64,000 nucleotides of DNA. Source: Halorientalis pallida. GTDB taxonomy: Archaea > Halobacteriota > Halobacteria > Halobacteriales > Haloarculaceae. The stretch lies in NCBI RefSeq assembly GCF_004118325.1, contig NZ_RDFA01000004.1, forward strand, positions 396,767-460,766, given 5' to 3'. Under the pieces are notes generated by a model. That model did no database searches. It was not told the DNA's origin and worked only from the letters and a program-made list of their open reading frames with translations. The position numbers and the translations under genes were made by a program. Positions 35,632 through 43,688 of this stretch are shown in pieces. Position 1 is the stretch's first letter; the number at the start of each line of letters is the position of its first letter.

Positions 35632-36027
35632 CTAATCACAATATATAAAAACCCCACACACAGCGAGAACCAACTCAGCTGCTTTTCAGGCGACCGCTAT
35701 TGGGTTGAGGCTGCCCTGTCTGTAAAACGCCTCAACACTGAATCCCTGGAATGCGAACAGTGCGATAATCGTGATCAGAGCGTATGCAGCAGCTGTTAGA
35801 TAGAGGCCTCGCCGCCAGTACCGGGTCAGATACAGCCCAATTCCGCCGAGGAATCCAATCCCGTTTAAAATAAACAGGATGCCAAGCGTCTGACTGAACC
35901 ACATCACCTGCGGGCCTAAAAGCAGATGTAGAATACCTGTGACCAGCGCTGCCAGAACTGCCAGATGTCCCAAGGGATGTGAAGGAAGATCTATAAGTGG
36001 TTCATCATTAGCGGTCGGCGATCGCAT
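35632..36027 (-). pseudogene. DUF7475-like membrane protein gene with a nonsense codon
   Basis: The gene starts MRSPTANDEPLIDLPSHPLG at 36027 and has three membrane segments. A TGA at 35686-35688 follows SLNPIAVA. The same frame continues after that stop with KAAELVLAVCGVFIYCD to a TAG at 35632-35634, which reads like the fourth helix the family has. Haloarchaeal relatives, as remembered, carry a serine at this point (VASKAAE), so a TCA to TGA change would explain the break. The family label is from memory. Confidence 0.6.
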
Positions 36028-36425
36028 GGACACCACTATAAGAATATTTTTCTGACCTATTTGTTAATTTTATTTATTGTTAATTCTAAAGAAATTAGAC
36101 AAACCTCATAACGTAATACCGTGTACATCTGGTGTTGTGCTTTCGGGCGTCGTGGAGATAGACACAGCTGAGTCGATATGAATCAACCGATGGTTTATAT
36201 CCCGTATCGGTGGGATGTGTCCGCAGTCGTGTTTTTCGGTTTAGGCAGGCTGACTAACCGATAGGACGACTCGCTATTGCCGATAATATTTCAATTATTG
36301 GACAAAATTCGAATCTTCGCAAACAATACTTAGTACTGTGTCGTCCAAACTCTGAACCCCTTGAGTTCTGTTCTCCTCAGTAGCTGATAGGATGAGCAGT
36401 GGGGAACACGGATTTCGATTCTATT
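36028..36425. other. Gene-free stretch
   Basis: AT-rich sequence with no gene that can be supported. Confidence 0.45.
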
Positions 36426-37595
36426 TCAGGGACTCCGCTTCTGCCAATTCCGATAACTGATCGCGACACCGACCATGACAATTCCTCCTATGGAGAAAAC
36501 AACAGAAGCGAGTATGCCGGACATATCCTAGAAGACCGAAGGAGACTTTCATTCTGATGCTTGTTCGGCCTTTATTTGATATGGTGTTTCCTCAAGCGTG
36601 ACCATCCGTTCTGTCCGCTACTTGATCCGACAGTATATGAAGCAGTGATTGTGTCCGTGCCTGAGGGCTGGCCGTTCGCACTCGTCGTCACGGTTTCTGT
36701 CGTAGCTGGAGGGATGCGTGCTACTGTGGCTGTTGGCAGGATAGAGTCTTCCGTGCTGCCGGCCACGACCACTCCGGTCAGTGGTCGGTTCCTGCGATTG
36801 GTGACCTAGTAGTGAAGCGTCATTGATTTGTTGTGTGTATCTGTCGTGGATAGACCGAGACGTCATCGCGAGGAAGAGCAACACTAACCATTTCAGTTGC
36901 CACGAGACGTTTACTATCGTCGTAACTCAATGTTGCCGTCAGCTTCTGTGGGCCTGCCGTTGATGGCCGGATGTGAAACAGAGAGACATTTGACTTGTGG
37001 GCTTGAATGCTGGTCCGGAGTTGGGTCTGGGTCAAGAACTGATCGGTACTGCCCGTCAACTGGAGCGAAACATTGGCAATCGCACTATCTGCGCCATTTG
37101 AGCTCGTCACGTTCACCTTATTGATGACACGACCGCTGCGGCATCTGGCTCAATACTGAGCTGCGGCTTTGTTTCTGTCTCCATTGATGGCTCGGAAACG
37201 CTGATGTACACAGGATGTTCCCGATGAATAAGGCGTTCAACAGAGCCTTTTTTATTGTACTGTGTGCCACGCACGTGGACTGTGAGGTGCTTGTCGCCGG
37301 GTTTCTCAAAGGTCTCCTAGAGTGTTACCTCAATTGTATCGCCACTCCCCAGAACGCCAATATTATGCATTCTGCCAAGGTGAGTGTCGGTCGTGTCTGT
37401 CATGGCCACCTCCCGCAATTCAAACGATCCGCTTTCGGAATTTGCATACTGGATCGTCGGCGTGATTGTAATGGCATCGGCCGTTTCTGGTTCATCATCC
37501 AAAACAGAAGTTCCTGCCCAGCAGCGCGAAATTTTTTTAACCAACACGACCGCCGAGGGCTGCTGTGTGTTGGTCAACTGGTGCCAGTTGGCCAA
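36426..37595 (-). pseudogene. Broken COG1361-like surface protein gene
   Basis: The minus strand carries pieces of one surface protein in more than one frame. The first piece ends GVLGSGDTIEVTL at a TAG near 37317. The same frame goes on (ETFEKPGDKHLTVHVRGTQY and SMETETKPQLSIEPDAAAVV) until a frameshift near 37130. The next piece is VNVTSSNGADSAIANVSLQL to SYDDSKRLVATEMVSVALP. Further pieces (PSGTDTITASYTVGSSSGQN) lead to a possible anchor of 32 codons at 36426-36524 (GILASVVFSIGGIVMVGVAI). The order of beta repeats and anchor matches COG1361 proteins. Confidence 0.6.
37537..37577. repeat. Inverted repeat beside CRISPR leader A
   Basis: TTAACCAACACG at 37537-37548 faces TGTGTTGGTCAA at 37566-37577. 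The same palindrome is perfect beside leader C (62129-62169), and a shorter version lies at 47831-47872. Confidence 0.6.
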
Positions 37596-37794
37596 TCACA
37601 TCTCCACTCGTCGCAGCGTTTTAGACACGATCGCCGCGCCACCCACGCAGCTTCCAGCCAGAGCAGACACAGTTCGCGGACGCTGGCTGTGCGTCATCGA
37701 CCGCCCTTGGGACACAGAGGCTACCGGCGATCGACGAAGATTTTTCATCGCAAGTGCGCAGTTACAATTCCCATAATGTCTGTTTCAGCAATGG
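37578..37794 (+). promoter_or_regulatory. CRISPR leader A (eroded)
   Basis: This sequence is similar along its whole length to 62170-62383, which precedes array C. Shared blocks include CACTCGTCGCAG, GCGCCACCCACGCAGCT, GCTGGCTGTGCGTCATCGAC and TCCCATAATG. The orientation points into array A. Confidence 0.65.
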
Positions 37795-38715
37795 GTTCAA
37801 ATGGACCCCTATGCGGTTGAACCAGCGGCGAACGGTCTAGGACGGACGAAAAGGAAAGTTCCAATAGATCCTTGGGCGGTTGAAGTCTGCTCTGACTGTT
37901 CTTCTACCGTGTCCTCCAGCGTATGTCTGATGAGCCCTTGGGTGGTTAAAGCGGAGTTCAGCGTGCCCAGCGAACGCTCCGGTAACAGGTTTCAGACGGG
38001 CACATAGAAGGTTGAAGCAAACAACTCCAAGAGCTAAGATTGGATGTTTAGTCCGTTGAATCGACCGTTAAGACCCGGTACCCGAGCAGCTCGTGTTGTT
38101 TCAGGCGGCTCTGGGTGGTTGAAATGCGTCGACGAACGGGTAATCCTCGGCATCGACCTTGTCTCAGACAAATCCCAAAACCCGTCAAACTGGACACGCG
38201 CTAACTGTCGGCGACCGACGCCAGAATAAAGAAATCGTGGACGACAGAAATCCTCATACCAGTCGCGCGTGTACAGAGCCAATAGTGGCTCTGTCGGCCA
38301 TGCTTTCAGATGGTCTCGTGGGCGGTTGCAGACTTGCGACGGCTTTCACCAATCTGGTCTGTCACCGTTTCGGCTGGCTGCGCAAACAAGGAAGGCCAAC
38401 GGTGGCGGAAACGTCACTGAACAGCGGTTACAGACGGTCCCCAGAGCAGTTGCAGTACCATTTTATCAAACGACGTAGCGAGTCCTCAATTGCAGACGGC
38501 TCCTTGGGCGGTTGAATCAGGGAAGTGTAAAGAACTGTCCCGAGTGCGAAACAGTTTCACATGGCCCATAGGTGGTTGAGATAACGCTGACGACACCCAC
38601 GGCCCGCTGGTGGAGAAACGTTTCAGATGGACCCTCAGGCTGTTGAAGCGAGGATACGGCTTTCTACGAAGCCTACGAAGACCACGTTTCAGACGGGACC
38701 GTGGGTGGTTGAAGT
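37795..38715 (+). CRISPR. CRISPR array A, heavily degenerate
   Basis: About 14 repeat copies of roughly 30 bases derive from GTTTCAGATGGACCCTTGGG plus CGGTTGAAGC. They lie near 37795, 37858, 37921, 37989, 38046 (deleted inside), 38098, 38161, 38302, 38367, 38427, 38490, 38554, 38620 and 38686. Hardly two are identical. Spacers are about 33-37 bases, except for a block of about 110 bases after 38190 where a repeat has eroded away. Several spacers recur in array C in the same order. The array reads toward cas6. It is unlikely to yield many normal crRNAs. Confidence 0.85.
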
Positions 38716-38903
38716 ATCGTGATAATAATAACCGCAAGCAGATATGTGGCCGTTCCAGACGAGCCCTACACGGTCGGATAAGCCAGGTCGGCACGACCCT
38801 CCCCATCGTGACCATTCGTTTCACTTTCACCACAGCAGGGTACATTTTAAATCAGGTCTATGCGATTGGACGTGTTGTAATGGCATCCGCTCAATGTGAG
38901 GTG

Positions 38904-39685
38904 ATGCGTGCCTGCGCATTCTCACGGATCTAACGGCTCGCGCCGACGCAGCCTACGATAACGCCTATCACCACAAGCTACGCGGCCGCATCTGGAAGGC
39001 TTTGCGTGAGACACCGTATGACGATGCACACGACGAGAATCGGCCCAAGGGGTTTGCCTACTCGAATCCGTTTCCGCCGGGCGAGATGAGCGAAGGCGAC
39101 GAGCGGACATTGCTGGTCGCCTCGCCCTATGAGGACCTGCTGGCACACATCGCCGCGGATCTCGAAGCCGAACCCGAACTCAACATCGGCGAGATGCCCT
39201 TCACAGTCACGAACGTCAGCCCGCTCTCACCCGATGTTGGTGAACCGGGAACGACAGGCACCCTCGAAACAGGCACCGGCGTGCTGGTCCGCATCCCGCC
39301 GTGGCGCTTCGATGACTACGGGCTCGATATCGACCACGAACAATCGGAGTTCTGGCGGCCCGAACACACGATGGAGCCGTTCACAACCCAGATCGAAGCG
39401 AATCTGGACAAAAAGCACAGCCTGTTCTGCTCGGACCACCTTCCGGGGCCCTCAGACGTAGATGGCGGCCTGTTCGATGGGTACGAACTCATCAAGACCT
39501 TCGCCATCCCAGTGACGCCGACGACTGGCCAGCAGGAAACGTGGGTCCTGAGCAAGTGGCGCTTCGATTATACCGTCCGTGATCCAGACCACCGACGCCA
39601 CCTGAATCTCGCACTCGATGTCGGGATTGGCGAGCGCAACTCGCTGGGATTTGGCTTCCTGAACATTTCCACCCATGACGAGTAA
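38904..39685 (+). pseudogene. cas6: cas6, frameshifted at codon 3
   Basis: Cas6 is the endoribonuclease that cuts CRISPR transcripts. The downstream frame from 38912 encodes the expected start of haloarchaeal Cas6 (LRILTDLTARADAAYDNAYH, then HKLRGRIW with the catalytic histidine region) and the glycine-rich end GERNSLGFGFLNI. The ATG CGT at 38904-38909 that should lead into it is separated by two extra bases (GC, 38910-38911), so translation from this ATG stops after nine codons. No ATG or GTG exists in the right frame before a TTG at 39002, which would lose about 30 residues including the histidine. The end overlaps cas8b by 11 bases. Confidence 0.82.
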
Positions 39686-41876
39686 CGACTATGCACAGAC
39701 GGCCATCGAGCGGTTCCTGCCCCGGCTCCCGAGTTCGCTCTACGAGATCGCGTGGCAGTATTCGCTGTATGACTGGTACAGTGCCGTCCAGTCGGGTGAT
39801 ATCGACTGGGATCTGGCTCCCGAACATCTCGCCTACCTGACGCCGCGCGCCCAGAGCGAGCTGTTCGGCGAACCGGATAGCCTCATCACCGTCTACGCAG
39901 ATCTCTCCGATCCGGCGACCCCCCAGCTCCGGCCCGACGGCGTGGGCGGGCCCGTCGAGGTCACGAGCTACACGGCAGCCGATCGCTTCCGGGTCGGCCA
40001 CTCCTACCCCGCAAACAAGGCGAGTAGCATGACCGATTACTCGATCACCACGCAAAAGTCGGCTGATGCCCACCATCTCGCGGGGCTGCGAGATGACGCC
40101 TGGGGGACGAACAACGTTCAGGATCGGTTCACCGACTGGGCCCAAAGCGAGTATGCAGATGCCGTCCGCGAGCGTGTCTCAGACGATGCAGCAGCCATCA
40201 TCGAGGGGCTTGCGGCCCTCGGAAACGACGACGAAGCGATGGAAACGCTCGCGGAGGCCTTCCTTGCCGAGACTGGTGGTGAAGACGAGGAGTTCGAGGC
40301 GCTCATTACGGTCCGTGTCCGGCTGCCCGACGCTGAGGAGTACAAACTCCCCGGCGAGATTCCGGTCCTCAACGAGGTGATGGTCGAAAAGAAGTCTTCC
40401 CGCCTCGAAAGCATCTCTGTCAAGGCCGCAAGCGGCGAGGGTGTTGGCTACGTCACCGGTGAGAACGGCGAGGTGACCGGTGGCTCGCCGGGCCTGTTCG
40501 GGATGTTCGGCAAGAAGCAACGCGAACACTTCCCGAATCTCGATACCGATGGCAGTGCGGCGTGGCGCAACCGCCCGCTCACGTTCGACATGGCCGCCGC
40601 TGTTGCAGCTGCCGACTCGATCTTTGAGGACTTCTATCATGGCCTCGGGAACAACCGGCGGCTGTACGTCCTGCCGTATCTGGCTGCACGCGGAGACACC
40701 CTCGATGCGGACGATTTCGCTTGTTTCTACGATCGCGTGTTCCAGCCGCTCCGCGATGCCGAGACAGGGCCGGATGGCAACTTCGACAGCCAGCTCGAAA
40801 CCATCATGCGGACGGCAGCACACCCCACCCAGGCCACTGGAGAGGGAGATAACTTCGGCAGCACTGACGTGTGGGATCGCGTTCGCTTTGCGGCGGTCCT
40901 GCAGGTGACAGGCAACCCAGATCGTGTCTACTTCGACACGCTCGATGCTAGTCACTATCCGGCCGCCCTCGAAGACGCCCACAACGAGGTAACGGACAGC
41001 AGTGTGTTTGCTGACGATGGGATTTTCACCGCGAATCCCTCACCGGAAAGCAGCCCGCTGCTGGGAGTCGGACTACAGTTGACGCGCTACATTCTCTATG
41101 GGTTCTATTTCCAGCGGACGACCGAGCCCACGCGCACGAGTCGCCAGGCCTCCGACCGCCCCGGTGCTGGCGATATCGATGACGATCGGATGCAGCGCGT
41201 CAGAAAACTCCTTACGGGCGGGCACCTCCCCATGCAGCCGCTGCTCGAACAGTACATCCACCAGCTGGTCCAGGACCAGCGCGAGCAGTTCGACGAGAAT
41301 GACGGGTACATCGCGTTCCCCAAGCGCTCAGTCGTCGAGCAGTACACGCAGTTGCGGGCGCTGACGATTGCTGGCGCGCTCACCACAACAGACACGACGT
41401 TCGATTTCACAACCACGACGATGACAGATCCAGACTCACAAGAAGACCGGCTCGAACAGTTCCTCGATAGCCACAACGCACTCGCCGAAATCCGGCACCG
41501 TGCCGTCTTCCTGCTTGGTGGCCTCGTTGGGCGCATCACAGCCTACCAGGATTACAACGATGTCTCCTCGACGCTGGTGCGGCGCTATCCCGTCGATTAC
41601 CTCACCAAGCAGACAGTCAAAGAAGTCACCAAGGAAGTCCTCCAGATGGACAACTCCTACGCTGAAGCTGCTGGCGACCGATCCTATCTGACGAACAATC
41701 GCTACACCAGCCGCCTTGCCGACACAATGTTGCGCACAGATCCGACTTCCTGGTCGATGACCGAACCCGAGCTCCAGTGGCTTTACAGCCTCGGGATCGC
41801 CTACGGACTCAACGACAGCAACATCGAACAGCCCGCTGAGGACACCGAAGACATCGCCGAGGTTGCCAACGACTGA
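39675..41876 (+). CDS. cas8b: Cas8b, large subunit of the type I-B Cascade complex
   Basis: This 733-residue protein matches the haloarchaeal Cas8b (Csh1) type by length and position, between cas6 and cas7. It recognises the PAM and holds the target DNA in the interference complex. Visible segments are ITTQKSADAHHLAGLRDDAW, RRLYVLPYLAARGDTLDADD and RRYPVDYLTKQTVKEVTKEV. The frame is open throughout, unlike cas6 and cas3 on either side. The start overlaps the cas6 stop by 11 bases, so translation is probably coupled. Its composition is GC-richer than the lipoprotein island before it. Confidence 0.9.
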   Translation: MTSNDYAQTAIERFLPRLPSSLYEIAWQYSLYDWYSAVQSGDIDWDLAPEHLAYLTPRAQSELFGEPDSLITVYADLSDPATPQLRPDGVGGPVEVTSYTAADRFRVGHSYPANKASSMTDYSITTQKSADAHHLAGLRDDAWGTNNVQDRFTDWAQSEYADAVRERVSDDAAAIIEGLAALGNDDEAMETLAEAFLAETGGEDEEFEALITVRVRLPDAEEYKLPGEIPVLNEVMVEKKSSRLESISVKAASGEGVGYVTGENGEVTGGSPGLFGMFGKKQREHFPNLDTDGSAAWRNRPLTFDMAAAVAAADSIFEDFYHGLGNNRRLYVLPYLAARGDTLDADDFACFYDRVFQPLRDAETGPDGNFDSQLETIMRTAAHPTQATGEGDNFGSTDVWDRVRFAAVLQVTGNPDRVYFDTLDASHYPAALEDAHNEVTDSSVFADDGIFTANPSPESSPLLGVGLQLTRYILYGFYFQRTTEPTRTSRQASDRPGAGDIDDDRMQRVRKLLTGGHLPMQPLLEQYIHQLVQDQREQFDENDGYIAFPKRSVVEQYTQLRALTIAGALTTTDTTFDFTTTTMTDPDSQEDRLEQFLDSHNALAEIRHRAVFLLGGLVGRITAYQDYNDVSSTLVRRYPVDYLTKQTVKEVTKEVLQMDNSYAEAAGDRSYLTNNRYTSRLADTMLRTDPTSWSMTEPELQWLYSLGIAYGLNDSNIEQPAEDTEDIAEVAND

Positions 41877-41885
41877 TCCAGACCA

Positions 41886-42920
41886 ATGAGTTCCAATTCT
41901 ACTACCGACACCGTCGAGAACCGCTCGGAGATCATCTTTGCCTACGACGCAGAGGATACTAACCCCAACGGTAACCCGCTCTCAGCCAACGACAAACCAC
42001 GAATCGACGAAACGACCGGCCGGGCCGTCGTCACTGACGTGCGCCTAAAGCGGTATATCCGCGATCAGCTCGATGACGACGACTATGGCATCTACATTCG
42101 TAATCCATCGAAAGCCGGCTACGAGGGCGCGATCGACCGTGACGAGCTGTTCACAGAAGTGACCGGCCTCGATGAAGACGCACTGGAAGACACCACCGGC
42201 AACGAGGCCGCCGATGCATTCCTTGCGAACGCCACCGACGTGCGGTACTTCGGGGCAACGTGTTCGTTCTCGTCGGAGTTTCAGGACGCAATCGGTGACG
42301 GCTTCCCCGGACAGTTCATCGGCCCGGTTCAGTTCTCCCACGCGCGCAGCCTCAACACCGTCGTCCAGAAAAGCGAGTCCAAACAGCTCTCGACGGTCGT
42401 CTCCAGTGGCGGTGACAGCGAGCAGGGGACGTTCGCGACCGATAACCGACTGCAATACGCGTTCATCCCCTTCCACGGGGTCGTCAACGAAGTCGGGGCC
42501 GAGGATACGGGACTGACAGCTGAAGACGTTGAACGCCTCGACACGCTCCTGTGGCGCGCTGTGAAAAACCAGACGCTCACCCGCTCGAAGATGGGTCATC
42601 AACCACGGCTGTACCTTCGTGTCGAGTACAACACCGATGCCTTCCACATCGGCACGCTGGACGACGGACTGGCGCTCGGCCAAGATACGCCAGATACTGA
42701 ACTTCGCAACATCACGGATGTCGTCCTCGACGTATCGGATCTGCTCGCCGATCTCGATGCCCACGCCGAACACGTCGACACGGTACACGTGCTTGCGGAT
42801 CGGCACCTCACCCTGTCAACGACCGACGACACGGGTGGGCCAGACGTCCTCTACGAGGCGCTCGAAGGAGTCGTCGGCGAGGATGCAGTCGATACAATCG
42901 ACGTGTATGGCGACGAGTGA
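41886..42920 (+). CDS. cas7: Cas7, backbone subunit of type I-B Cascade
   Basis: This 344-residue protein is the Cas7 (Csh2-type) RAMP subunit that coats the crRNA. It starts with the typical segment EIIFAYDAEDTNPNGNPLSA, followed by DETTGRAVVTDVRLKRYIRD, and contains GATCSFSSEFQDAIGDGFPG and FIPFHGVVNEVGAEDTGLTA. The frame is open and of normal length. It follows cas8b by nine bases and precedes cas5 by three, so it is part of one operon. Confidence 0.95.
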   Translation: MSSNSTTDTVENRSEIIFAYDAEDTNPNGNPLSANDKPRIDETTGRAVVTDVRLKRYIRDQLDDDDYGIYIRNPSKAGYEGAIDRDELFTEVTGLDEDALEDTTGNEAADAFLANATDVRYFGATCSFSSEFQDAIGDGFPGQFIGPVQFSHARSLNTVVQKSESKQLSTVVSSGGDSEQGTFATDNRLQYAFIPFHGVVNEVGAEDTGLTAEDVERLDTLLWRAVKNQTLTRSKMGHQPRLYLRVEYNTDAFHIGTLDDGLALGQDTPDTELRNITDVVLDVSDLLADLDAHAEHVDTVHVLADRHLTLSTTDDTGGPDVLYEALEGVVGEDAVDTIDVYGDE

Positions 42921-42923
42921 GCG

Positions 42924-43688
42924 ATGACGACGACCGGACTCGATATCGTTGGCCGACAATCGCTCTCGTTCACGGTTCGCGGGTCGTGGGCACACTTCCG
43001 GCGTATCGACAGTACGACTGAAAAGCTCACATATCGTGTGATCCCGCGTACGACGATTACTGGCCTGCTAGCGGCCGTCCTCGGTGAGCCACGGGACTCC
43101 TACTACGAGACGTTCGCGCCGGATGCGTCGGCGGTCGCGGTCAGTCCACAGTCGTCACTCGAGACGATGCCCGTCCCGATGCTTACGCTCCCGACCGAAG
43201 AGAACGACATCCAGACGGCTGATGGTGTCACGGGCAAGACCGTGATCCCGCCGGAGACAACTGGCACGGAGCGTAAACGCCGGACGTTCGAATACCTAGT
43301 CGATCCCGCCTACCGGATCGATCTTATTTTGGACGATGACGAGACGTTCGATCGCCTCGCTGAGATGCTGCAAACAGGCCGGAGTACTTACACACCATCA
43401 CTCGGAAAGACAGAGTGTCTGGCAACATTCGAGGATGTGGAGCTGTTGACTGTTGAGGCCCAGCCAGAAGCCGACACCGTAGACTCAACTGTCCCCGAAA
43501 AATACGTGGTCCCGACACCGGGCGAACCGCTCCAGACCGAACGAACACCCGCGTACATGACAGCGACGGAGGGAGGCCGGCACACGACCGGTTTCATCTC
43601 GTATGCCTACGCGCCCGGCGGCACCTCAATCAGCGTGGATGGTGCCCCCACAGCTGCCGTCGGTGACAGGACAGTCTGTTTCATTTGA
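42924..43688 (+). CDS. cas5: Cas5, crRNA 5' handle-binding subunit of type I-B Cascade
   Basis: This 254-residue protein is Cas5 (Cas5h type). It starts with the RAMP strand SLSFTVRGSWAHFRRIDSTT, followed by LTYRVIPRTTITGLLAAVLG, the family's N-terminal signature. Further support is STYTPSLGKTECLATFEDVE, a glycine-rich segment common to Cas5. The frame is open and of normal length. Its TGA overlaps the cas3 ATG by one base. Confidence 0.93.
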   Translation: MTTTGLDIVGRQSLSFTVRGSWAHFRRIDSTTEKLTYRVIPRTTITGLLAAVLGEPRDSYYETFAPDASAVAVSPQSSLETMPVPMLTLPTEENDIQTADGVTGKTVIPPETTGTERKRRTFEYLVDPAYRIDLILDDDETFDRLAEMLQTGRSTYTPSLGKTECLATFEDVELLTVEAQPEADTVDSTVPEKYVVPTPGEPLQTERTPAYMTATEGGRHTTGFISYAYAPGGTSISVDGAPTAAVGDRTVCFI

